Shown here piece after piece: positions 8,725 through 16,598 of a DNA stretch of 64,000 nt (the stretch's first letter is position 1; each line of letters opens with the position of its first letter). The notes below the pieces were generated by a model. That model made no database searches and was not told the origin of the DNA. It saw only the letters and a list, made by a program, of their open reading frames with translations. The DNA comes from an uncultured Muribaculaceae bacterium (lineage in GTDB: Bacteria; Bacteroidota; Bacteroidia; Bacteroidales; Muribaculaceae), in contig CAJTXU010000010.1 in NCBI GenBank assembly GCA_910584125.1, positions 1 through 64,000 on the forward strand, given 5' to 3'. A program made the translations under genes and the position numbers.

Positions 8725-10494
8725 ATGAGAACAATATTTCTATCTTTGATCATGACTCTCGTCGTCGCGGTGTCGCAGGCCGGCGGCGACGTGGCCGAGG
8801 TCGGCCGTCTGCGCCAGGCGGCCGATAGCCTGCACAGCATAGGCCGCACCGATTCGGCGGCCATGGTCGGCGAAAAAGCCATAGCCCTGGCCGAAAGATG
8901 CGGCGACCCGACGCAGATTGTCGGCGCGAACGCAACGCAGGGTGTCTTCCTACGCTCGCTGGGCCGTATCGACGAGGCCCTGCGGAAATATGAGGCGGCC
9001 CTTGCGATCATCACCTCGGGCAAATTCCGCAAGAATCCCGATCAGGAGGCCATAGAGGAAATCGCCTCGCTATACATCAACCTCGCCGTCCTCAACCTCG
9101 ACATGCAGAACAAGGACGAGGCCGCCCGCAACGCCGTGACGGCCGGCGACTGGGTCGCCCGGAGCAAAGACCCCGAACTGCGCGGCGTCATCTACGGCGT
9201 TGCCGGTTCGGTGCTCACAGGCTGCGGCGATATCGACAAAGCCCTCAAATATCAGGATCTCGCCTACCGCAACTCGCTGGAGAGCGGCAGCGACGACGCC
9301 GCGTTTCGCGCGGCCGCCTACACCATGCTGCTTTCCGACCGCAGCGGCGACAAGGCCGGCGCCGAATCCTGGCGCCGCAAGTGCCTCGACCTGATGCCGC
9401 GGATCACATCCATGACGTCGAAGATGGCATATTATCAGGCGGAATGCTCAATATGTCTCAAGAACGGAGACAACCGGGGCTCCATCGGATGGTTCGACCG
9501 CATCCTCGGGCTGGAGGGAATAGAAAACCTGCCGTTCGTGAAATTCGACTGCTACAACAACATGCATCTCGCCTACGCCGAACTCGGCGACTACCCCGAC
9601 GCCTACCGGACCCTGCTGAAGAGCAACGAGATGCGCGACACCCTCTGGGCGCGAGAGAAGGCCGAAAGCCTCAGAGACATGACCATAAAATACGAGACCA
9701 AAGAGACCCAGCTCGCCCTCGCGCAGAGCGAGGCCCGGAGGGCCGGCACGCTGATGTGGCTTTTCGCGGCCCTCGCCCTCATCCTGGTCGGCGCCACGGT
9801 GTTCGTGGTCTATGCCTCGCGTCAGAAACGCCACCGCCTGCAGCGGGAGGCGGAGTTCGCCAGAATCCGCGCCGACATCGGCCGCCAGCTCACCCGACAA
9901 TATGTAGAGGGTCTTGAGAGCGAGCGGAGCCGCATGGCCCGCGAACTGCATGACGGCGTCTGCAACGACCTGCTCGCCATCCGCATGAACATCGACGCCG
10001 GCAAACCGTCAGCCAGCACGGCGTCGATGATCGATGCCTGCCGCGAGTCCGTGCGCCGCATATCCCACGAGCTGATGCCGCCCGAGTTCTCCTATGCCTC
10101 GCTCGACGAGGTGGTGAGATATTTCGTTTCCAAACAGGCCGAAGCCGTCACGGGCACCGCCGAGGTCATATACGGTTCGTCGGCTGCCGGCCGCGACTGG
10201 GAAGACGTGCCCGACGCCACGGCCCTCGAGGTCTACCGTATCGTCCAGGAAGCCACCGGTAACGCCATGAAGCATTCCGGAGCCGACAGAATCGCCGTCA
10301 ATCTCACGCTGACCGAAGACAGGCTTGAGGCCACCGTCGCCGACAACGGCACGCGGCGCGCGGACACGCCGACAGCCCGGCGCGGAATCGGTCTCGACTC
10401 TATGCGTCGGCGCGCCAACGCCATCGGCGGAAAAGTCTCGGTCGAACCGGGCCAGCCCACGGGCACCACGGTCAGATTGACCGTCGATTTATGA
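8725..10494 (+). CDS. TPR-containing membrane sensor histidine kinase (NarX/HisKA_3 type)
   Basis: A 589-aa sensor kinase. A signal peptide (1-20) leads into a helical TPR-like sensor (about 25-320) in the periplasm, then one membrane helix (about 340-362). A HisKA_3 dimerisation domain follows with His409 in RELHDG, the phosphate-accepting site, and then an ATPase domain with the QEATGNAMKHSG block and late glycine motifs. The start at 8725 is chosen because it gives a clean signal peptide; a frame-compatible upstream start at 8662 would place repeat-derived sequence before it. The partner is the LuxR-type regulator at 10594. The signal is unknown. Confidence 0.85.
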   Translation: MRTIFLSLIMTLVVAVSQAGGDVAEVGRLRQAADSLHSIGRTDSAAMVGEKAIALAERCGDPTQIVGANATQGVFLRSLGRIDEALRKYEAALAIITSGKFRKNPDQEAIEEIASLYINLAVLNLDMQNKDEAARNAVTAGDWVARSKDPELRGVIYGVAGSVLTGCGDIDKALKYQDLAYRNSLESGSDDAAFRAAAYTMLLSDRSGDKAGAESWRRKCLDLMPRITSMTSKMAYYQAECSICLKNGDNRGSIGWFDRILGLEGIENLPFVKFDCYNNMHLAYAELGDYPDAYRTLLKSNEMRDTLWAREKAESLRDMTIKYETKETQLALAQSEARRAGTLMWLFAALALILVGATVFVVYASRQKRHRLQREAEFARIRADIGRQLTRQYVEGLESERSRMARELHDGVCNDLLAIRMNIDAGKPSASTASMIDACRESVRRISHELMPPEFSYASLDEVVRYFVSKQAEAVTGTAEVIYGSSAAGRDWEDVPDATALEVYRIVQEATGNAMKHSGADRIAVNLTLTEDRLEATVADNGTRRADTPTARRGIGLDSMRRRANAIGGKVSVEPGQPTGTTVRLTVDL

Positions 10495-10536
10495 ACATTC
10501 ACGCCTGAAATCATGAAAAACTACGGGAATCCGTAA

Positions 10537-10567
10537 TTGACGGGCATTCATAAGCGGGGTAATTTTG
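10537..10567 (+). promoter_or_regulatory. Promoter of the LuxR-type regulator gene
   Basis: TTG (10537-10539), a 20-bp spacer and TAATTTTG (10560-10567) fit the Bacteroidetes consensus. Transcription would begin near 10575, so the regulator can be expressed apart from the kinase. Confidence 0.6.
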
Positions 10568-10593
10568 CATCTAAAATGCAATTCAGAACGCTT

Positions 10594-11250
10594 ATGGACG
10601 ACCAATCGATACTCTCAAAGATGAAAATAGCCGTTGTCGACGACCATGATCTTGTGCGCGAAGGCATGGCGGCCATCCTCGCGAACCGCAATGCCAACGA
10701 CGTGACGAAGTTCAGCACGGCCCGAGACCTGATTTCCTGTCTTGATTCGGGCACCGAATTCGATTTCTATATAATCGACATCGAACTGCCGGACCTCGAC
10801 GGCTTCGTGCTCATAGAGATGATACGCGCCCGCAACCCGGTGGCGCACATCATCGTGAGCACCGTCCACGACGAGATATGGACCCTACGCAAGCTCCTGG
10901 CCCGCGACGTCAATGCCATCATATACAAGTCGGGCGAGGGCAGCGAGATCGTGACGGCCATCCATGAGATACTGAAAGGCAACAACTACTATTGCGAGGA
11001 GGTGCACAAGGTTCTGAAAGTGGCCGGCGACAAGAGCATACATCCGTCGTCAAGGGAACTCGAAGTGCTCTATCAGATCTCGCAGGGCAAGACCTCGCGC
11101 GAGATCGCCGCGTCGATGTTCGTCACCGAGAATACGATCGAGGCACATCGCAAGTCGCTATTTTCCAAGCTCGGAGCCGTCAATGTGGCCGACCTCATCA
11201 TCAAGGCGATCGAGAAGGGCTATCTGAAGAAAAGCGGCATAATCCGCTGA
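10594..11250 (+). CDS. LuxR/NarL-family response regulator
   Basis: 218-aa DNA-binding response regulator. The receiver domain (about 10-130) has VVDDHD and the phospho-acceptor Asp in YIIDIELPDLDG. The C-terminal LuxR-type helix-turn-helix shows SSRELEVLYQISQGKTSREI and VTENTIEAHRKSLFSKLG. The start at 10594 is chosen because the predicted transcript begins near 10575; an ATG at 10621 is an alternative. It pairs with the HisKA_3 kinase immediately upstream. Its nearest downstream target candidate is the seven-gene kinase/AAA cluster that begins 149 bp later, but no binding site can be seen. Confidence 0.9.
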   Translation: MDDQSILSKMKIAVVDDHDLVREGMAAILANRNANDVTKFSTARDLISCLDSGTEFDFYIIDIELPDLDGFVLIEMIRARNPVAHIIVSTVHDEIWTLRKLLARDVNAIIYKSGEGSEIVTAIHEILKGNNYYCEEVHKVLKVAGDKSIHPSSRELEVLYQISQGKTSREIAASMFVTENTIEAHRKSLFSKLGAVNVADLIIKAIEKGYLKKSGIIR

Positions 11251-11319
11251 CCGGAACGCGACCGGCCGCAACCGCCCCGCTCGCTTTTTGCCGCGATATT
11301 TTCCAGAAAGATAGGAATG

Positions 11320-11349
11320 TTGAAAAATATTGCCTATATTGTATTTTCA
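11320..11349 (+). promoter_or_regulatory. Possible promoter of the kinase/AAA cluster
   Basis: TTG (11320-11322) is followed after 19 bp by TATTTTCA (11342-11349), which matches the -7 form only in part. It would give a leader of about 45 nt before the ATG at 11399. Confidence 0.35.
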
Positions 11350-11398
11350 TCCGTGGATCACGCGCTCTGAAAGCACTTTAAAATCTATACCGACCGAT

Positions 11399-12226
11399 AT
11401 GAAACGACCCGAAGGAATAAGGCATCTCGTGGAGAAGCTTACCGGCGACAGCTCCAGGACAATCGACGAACGAATCGAGATGGTGTTCGACATGCGCCAG
11501 AACATCGAGACCGACGACGAGAAGGAGTCGCTGCGCAAAGACGTCGACTATTTCGACTGCATGATCAGGATGCTTGAGCGCGATGACACCGACCGCCGCG
11601 AAGACCTGGCGCGCCTCCAGCTCTACGCCCTGCTCGCCGAGACATACGTGGCGCTCGAGGACTACCGGCCTCTGGAGCGCGTCGCCGCCGAGGTCCTGGA
11701 ACTGATCCGCCACGAGGAGGCGGCCTGGGAGTCGATCGCCGACCCGCTGCCCCGCATCATCGACGCCGTGGCCGCGTCGGCCTACAACCACGCCCAGTAC
11801 GAACTGCTTCTCCTGTACATCGTCATGGCTTTCAGGACTGGCAATCTGACCGACGCCCTCAAGGGCCGCGTCCGAAAGTGGCTCAAGCTGCGCCTCCTGC
11901 TCGAAGATAGCAACTGGCTCGACTTCCGCCTCGACAAGGAGCTGGAGGGCGCCATGGCCGGCATGTTCACGCCCTCCGAGCTGTTCAGGATAATGCTCGA
12001 CCCCAAGGTGGGCCATCTGCGCCGAGATCCGGTGGAATACACGTGGAAATGGGAGCGCATATGCTATGACGTCGAGGCCGAGCTCGACCGCCGTCTGGCC
12101 AACGTGCCCCGCCACATGGGGTTCTGCTTCCGCTACTGGTCGATGAAACGGGAGCTGCTTGAGGAGAAATACTGCATCGAATGGCGTTCGCCGTCATTGA
12201 TGAATCCAGGGGTGATTTTCGACTGA
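11399..12226 (+). CDS. Uncharacterised helical protein, first gene of kinase/AAA cluster
   Basis: 275-aa soluble protein predicted to be almost wholly alpha-helical, with no signal peptide or membrane segment and a charged heptad-like N-terminal third (residues about 20-90). I recognise no family. The start at 11399 is preferred; a frame-compatible ATG at 11330 would overlap the probable promoter. It opens the co-directional run of seven genes and ends 7 nt before the zinc-ribbon gene, so it is likely part of the same operon and perhaps an adaptor or scaffold. Confidence 0.75.
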   Translation: MKRPEGIRHLVEKLTGDSSRTIDERIEMVFDMRQNIETDDEKESLRKDVDYFDCMIRMLERDDTDRREDLARLQLYALLAETYVALEDYRPLERVAAEVLELIRHEEAAWESIADPLPRIIDAVAASAYNHAQYELLLLYIVMAFRTGNLTDALKGRVRKWLKLRLLLEDSNWLDFRLDKELEGAMAGMFTPSELFRIMLDPKVGHLRRDPVEYTWKWERICYDVEAELDRRLANVPRHMGFCFRYWSMKRELLEEKYCIEWRSPSLMNPGVIFD

Positions 12227-12233
12227 CAAGACT

Positions 12234-13088
12234 ATGGAACAGAAGAGACAACAACAGAGGCAGCGGGAACGGTACGCCGAACCGCGTCCCCGGCAGATGA
12301 GCCCCGAAGAGGTTGGCCAGGCCGTTGAAGAGGCGAGACGCTGCGCGTTCTGCGGCGAGCCGATGGACGATGACGAGATGTTCTGCAGCGAATGCGGCGG
12401 CCCGCGTCAGGGCATCAGATGCCCGGCCTGCGGGGCCATGGCTTTCCGTCATTTCTGCGGAGCGTGCGGCACGCCGCTCACCGAGGAGGCCTTCCGCCAG
12501 CTGGAGCGTGCCCGCAGGGACCCGAAGGTGCGCCGCGTGGCCGATGTGGCCCAGGAGGTCGAGCGGCTCGAGGTCGAGATAGAGGCTCTCGAGCGCGAGG
12601 TATCGGCCCCGGACGAGTCGTTTCTCGACAACGAGGCCCCATTGGGCGACGCCACCCGCAGTATTCTTGAGGAATACGGCAGTCTGTTCGGCGACTCCGA
12701 CGCGCCCGTGCCCGCGGCCACGGCGCCTAAACCCGCCGCGCGCAAGGCCGACGGAGAGAGCGCGGCCCAAAGGCGGGAACGTCTGCGCGAACTGAAAGCC
12801 AAGAAGCTCGAGAAGCTGCAGGAGATGCAGCGCGTCCTCGACGACCTCATCCCCGACCCCGCGGATCCGCCTGAAATACAGCGCGCTTTCCTCACCGCCT
12901 CGAAGGTGGCGGTAATGGAGACCGTCACCCGGAAGGAAACGGTGAAAATCGGTTGGGTGTGCAATCTCTGCGGATTCACCCACCATCAGCCGTCGGAATG
13001 CGCCCGCCCCGAACTCGGCGGCAAGTGGATCTTGGAACAGCGTGAGGTGTCCGTTCAGGTCCTTAAGGACAGGACTGTATACATCTGA
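12234..13088 (+). CDS. Double zinc-ribbon protein of kinase/AAA cluster
   Basis: 284-aa cytoplasmic protein. Two adjacent zinc ribbons lie near the N-terminus: Cys37/40/51/54 and Cys63/66/75/78. A charged, probably coiled-coil middle (about 85-235) is rich in Arg, Glu and Ala. A third Cys cluster begins at CNLC (243-246) with a later His/Cys patch, then a short C-terminal beta-rich tail ending VLKDRTVYI. The ribbons suggest protein or nucleic-acid contacts rather than catalysis. It lies 7 nt after the helical gene and 39 nt before the kinase gene. The family is not recognised beyond the ribbons. Confidence 0.8.
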   Translation: MEQKRQQQRQRERYAEPRPRQMSPEEVGQAVEEARRCAFCGEPMDDDEMFCSECGGPRQGIRCPACGAMAFRHFCGACGTPLTEEAFRQLERARRDPKVRRVADVAQEVERLEVEIEALEREVSAPDESFLDNEAPLGDATRSILEEYGSLFGDSDAPVPAATAPKPAARKADGESAAQRRERLRELKAKKLEKLQEMQRVLDDLIPDPADPPEIQRAFLTASKVAVMETVTRKETVKIGWVCNLCGFTHHQPSECARPELGGKWILEQREVSVQVLKDRTVYI

Positions 13089-13127
13089 CGGGAGGATTGC
13101 CTACATATTTACTGAACAACGACAACG

Positions 13128-16100
13128 ATGAGCAAGAAACGCAAGAATACAGAAACACAGGTTCCGCCTTCGGGCACACAGGTTCCGCCGTCAGGCACAC
13201 AGGTTCCGCCGTCAGGCACCGCTGTTCCTCCGTCGGGTACCGCTGTTCCTCCGTCGGGCACTGCCGTGCCGCCGTCGGGAACGGCGGTGCCGGGCGCGGA
13301 AAATCCCGCCGGAGCGGGCCGACAGGTCGCGTTCGACGACTCGAAGGTGACCGAATTCGAGATAAACGGCGTGAAATTCAGCAAAATATCCGTGATCTCC
13401 GGCAATTCGGGAGAGGCCAAGGTATATCTTGTGGAAAACAAGGGCCGCAAATACGCCCTCAAGGTCTACAACGCCCACCGGCATCCCAACCACGACGTGC
13501 TCGAACGGCTTAAGGGACTGCGCGGCAATGGCCTCACGGTCGACGTCTTCGAACATGGAGTCATGGATTTTCCATGGGGTGCGAGCCACGACTACGAGCT
13601 GATGCGCTGGTACAGCGGCCGCAACCTGTCGAAGGTATCGCTCAAGGGCAATGACAGTCTGATGCGCAAGACGGCGCAGCGCATGGCCATGGCCATCGAC
13701 TTCTGCCACCGAAACGGCATCCTGCACCGCGACATCAAGCCGGCCAACTTCATGTATACCGACGATAAGGAGAAGGAGTTCGTGCTGACCGACTTCGGCA
13801 TCGCCAAACTGCTCGACGACCGCAAACGCGCCACCACCGACGCGGGGCGCACACCCGTCTACGCCGCCCCGGAGATGTATACCTACTACTTCGACAGGCC
13901 GACATACGTCTCCACGCCTTCCGACTTCTTCGCCATGGGCATGACACTTCTCGCCATGTGGAAGGGCGAGGGCAACCTGATAGCCAACGAGGAGCAGCTT
14001 GTGAAAGACAAGCAGGAGGAGACGCTGCCCTACCCCGACGAGGGTCAGATCGACGCCCGAAATCTCCAGCTACTCAAGGCCCTTACCCGGCGCAACGCCG
14101 ACATTCGCGCCGGATTCGCCGAGATCGTGAAGTGGTCGAAGGGAGAGACTATCTACGAGGATCCGGCGGTCGACAGGCTCAAGGGTGACTTCAGGGTGGT
14201 GTTCAGCCGCGACAAGAACCTCATAGCGCATTCCACCAAGGAGCTGGCGAAGATGATGCAGGACAATCCCGACCTCGCCAAGGATTATCTCTATTCGGAT
14301 ATGGTCAAGGACTGGCTCAAAGAGAACGACATGCCGGAGCTGAGCCGGACCGTGGGCAAGTATACCGAGGACACCTACGCCGCCGACCGCGACGCCGGAC
14401 TCTTCGCCACCTGTCTGCTGCTTGACGGCGACATTCCGTATGTCTCGCCGCTGACGGGCAACGTGCTGCACGACGAGTTCGAGATCGCCCGCGAGATCTT
14501 CGAGCACGCCGGCATGTACGCGCAGCCGCTTAAGAATACCGACAGCCAGCTGTGGATATTCATGCGGCATATCGGTGTGAAGATCGACTTCGACTATTTC
14601 GTCTCGGCCGTGCCCAAGAGAGGAGAGTCCCCCCTCTACGAGATGGCATACCGCATAGACCCGGAGCTCCCCTTCCGGTTCCCGCTCCGCTTGGGCTCTG
14701 GTAATCTGCTGATCAAAGACTGCGAGCATCTCAGAAGCCTCCTCGAGAAAGAGCAGATACCCTTGGACAAGATGAAGGTGTTCGCCAGCCCGGAATTCCA
14801 GGAATGGCTCTCGGGGAGAAATATGGCCGCCATCGATGCCCTCTACGATACCGACTATCCGCTGGAGGACGATGCGTTCGGCTGGCTGATAGCCTACATG
14901 GCCTGCGGCAATGTGGACTATGCGTTCCGCAAGGTTGAGAAAAGGGGCGATTCCGATTGGTTCACCATCGAGGACATCGCCATGAAGCTGGCCCGCGAGA
15001 TATGCGCCAATCCCATCGACTGGGAGAACGACAGCTCAATCCGTGAGAGCGCGTTCCTCAGTCAGTTCAATACGTCTGAAAGGGTGTCTCATGCCGCAGG
15101 AGACGGCAGTTTCGGAATCAAGGAGATATTCCCCCTCTCTCGCGTGCGCCAGTATCTGCTCTCCAAGGGCAAATATGAGAAGCAGATCGCCTGGATGAAG
15201 GATACGCTCAATTACCGCAGCGACGTCAATTCGCGTAAATACGGCCGCTATAACCGGACCATAGCCCGCATGAAGACCGTGGCGGGAATCTTAGGCCATT
15301 GTCCTCTCTTCTTCTCATATAAGGAAAACGAGAGGGCGCTTCCGGTAAAGTACAGGCTCAACAATCTTAAGGATTTCGAGATTCAGGCAGATAAGGTCCG
15401 TTGCCTCTGCGCCAAGGATTCCCGTTTCTGTGCTCTGGTGCAGGACTGGCTCGCCGTGCAGTTCCAGGAAGACCCACGGGTGGATTATAACAAGACGCCT
15501 TATCTGCAGAAGACCAGGGAGTACCTCGAATACCTGCGCCTGAATCTGCCGGACTCCTCTACGGCCGTCAGAGCGGAGCAGACCGATAAGGAGATAAGCA
15601 AGGCGAAATCGTCGTTCACAAGGTCGAAAGGCGTGACGATGCTTTTCTACATCTGTACGATTCTGTTCGGATTCGTGCCTCTGCTGCTTGCCGGCGGCTA
15701 TATGGCGTACATGCTTGCCACGATGAACCCGGCCGACATGCAGTCGGCCCTGGAGTCGATAGGCAAGTGGGGCGGCATTGTCCTGGGCGTCATCGTGGCG
15801 CTGTTATGCTTCGAGCAGCTGGGCCCGATATGGAGCATCGGTCTGGGCTTCGGGGCTTATGCGCTGGTGGCGTGGGTGTTCGGGCTTATAACGCCGGCGG
15901 TGCCGTGGATACTTATCGCCTTGACGGTCGCCGGAATCATCTATGCCGGAATACAGATATTCAAGACCCCGCCCCCGACGAGTAGAGTGGTTGACCATTA
16001 CGGCGGCATGAATCTCGACGACGCCTGCACCTATGCCGTTGTCGGCGACGCTTTCAAAAAAAGAAAGAAGCTGCTACCCGATCTTCCCGATGACTATCCG

Positions 16101-16598
16101 GCCCGAGTATACCGCGAGAGCGCCACGGGAGCGATGTCGGGGCGCGTGTCGATGCTGATCAAGACTCTTGTGGTTCTGGTGGTCGCCGTCCTGGTCGGAA
16201 TCGGCGCACACGTCATGAATCGCAATAGGGGGCGTGACGCCGAGCGCAAGGTGCGGCAGACGGAGGTGGCCGGGATATACAACGGCACGTTCGAAGGGAC
16301 GTTCGACAACCGCCCCGCCACGATGCAGCTTGAGTCGAAGCTGGAAGACGATAAGGTCAAAATCGACGGTGTCATGACCATCCACTATAAGAAACCTCTT
16401 GTGCATAAAATCACCGGTATGGCTCTTGACGAGAATCCGGGTGCCGTGTTCAGAGTGGTCAAGGACAACGGAGCTGTCGACACGGATATAAGGTACGAGA
16501 TGGTTCCCGACAAGGATGATCCCGATGTCTTCACCGGAGACTATTCCAACGCCCACAAGGGTTCGGAATACAAGTTTGAACTGAAAAAGAGCAAGTGA
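13128..16598 (+). CDS. Membrane Ser/Thr protein kinase with PPSGT tandem-repeat N-terminus
   Basis: 1156-aa Hanks-type kinase. Residues 11-57 are about six and a half heptapeptides of the form QVPPSGT or AVPPSGT. The kinase domain (about 85-345) is complete: glycine loop 92-99, Lys112, HRD at 200-202 with Asn207, DFG at 222-224 and APE at 247-249, so activity is expected. A long helical region follows (350-830), then several membrane helices (about 835-955), a further helix near 1009-1031 and a beta-rich C-terminal domain (1032-1156) likely outside the cytoplasm. The next start codon overlaps its stop (TGATG), so it is translationally coupled to the AAA gene. Expected partners are the FHA protein and the PP2C phosphatase downstream. 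Confidence 0.88.
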   Translation: MSKKRKNTETQVPPSGTQVPPSGTQVPPSGTAVPPSGTAVPPSGTAVPPSGTAVPGAENPAGAGRQVAFDDSKVTEFEINGVKFSKISVISGNSGEAKVYLVENKGRKYALKVYNAHRHPNHDVLERLKGLRGNGLTVDVFEHGVMDFPWGASHDYELMRWYSGRNLSKVSLKGNDSLMRKTAQRMAMAIDFCHRNGILHRDIKPANFMYTDDKEKEFVLTDFGIAKLLDDRKRATTDAGRTPVYAAPEMYTYYFDRPTYVSTPSDFFAMGMTLLAMWKGEGNLIANEEQLVKDKQEETLPYPDEGQIDARNLQLLKALTRRNADIRAGFAEIVKWSKGETIYEDPAVDRLKGDFRVVFSRDKNLIAHSTKELAKMMQDNPDLAKDYLYSDMVKDWLKENDMPELSRTVGKYTEDTYAADRDAGLFATCLLLDGDIPYVSPLTGNVLHDEFEIAREIFEHAGMYAQPLKNTDSQLWIFMRHIGVKIDFDYFVSAVPKRGESPLYEMAYRIDPELPFRFPLRLGSGNLLIKDCEHLRSLLEKEQIPLDKMKVFASPEFQEWLSGRNMAAIDALYDTDYPLEDDAFGWLIAYMACGNVDYAFRKVEKRGDSDWFTIEDIAMKLAREICANPIDWENDSSIRESAFLSQFNTSERVSHAAGDGSFGIKEIFPLSRVRQYLLSKGKYEKQIAWMKDTLNYRSDVNSRKYGRYNRTIARMKTVAGILGHCPLFFSYKENERALPVKYRLNNLKDFEIQADKVRCLCAKDSRFCALVQDWLAVQFQEDPRVDYNKTPYLQKTREYLEYLRLNLPDSSTAVRAEQTDKEISKAKSSFTRSKGVTMLFYICTILFGFVPLLLAGGYMAYMLATMNPADMQSALESIGKWGGIVLGVIVALLCFEQLGPIWSIGLGFGAYALVAWVFGLITPAVPWILIALTVAGIIYAGIQIFKTPPPTSRVVDHYGGMNLDDACTYAVVGDAFKKRKKLLPDLPDDYPARVYRESATGAMSGRVSMLIKTLVVLVVAVLVGIGAHVMNRNRGRDAERKVRQTEVAGIYNGTFEGTFDNRPATMQLESKLEDDKVKIDGVMTIHYKKPLVHKITGMALDENPGAVFRVVKDNGAVDTDIRYEMVPDKDDPDVFTGDYSNAHKGSEYKFELKKSK
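13158..13290 (+). repeat. 21-bp minisatellite inside the kinase gene
   Basis: Six to seven tandem 21-bp units encode (Q/A)VPPSGT. The first three encode Gln at position 1, the rest Ala. Unit length is a multiple of three, so copy-number change would alter tail length without frameshift. Third-position differences show the units are diverging. Confidence 0.85.
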
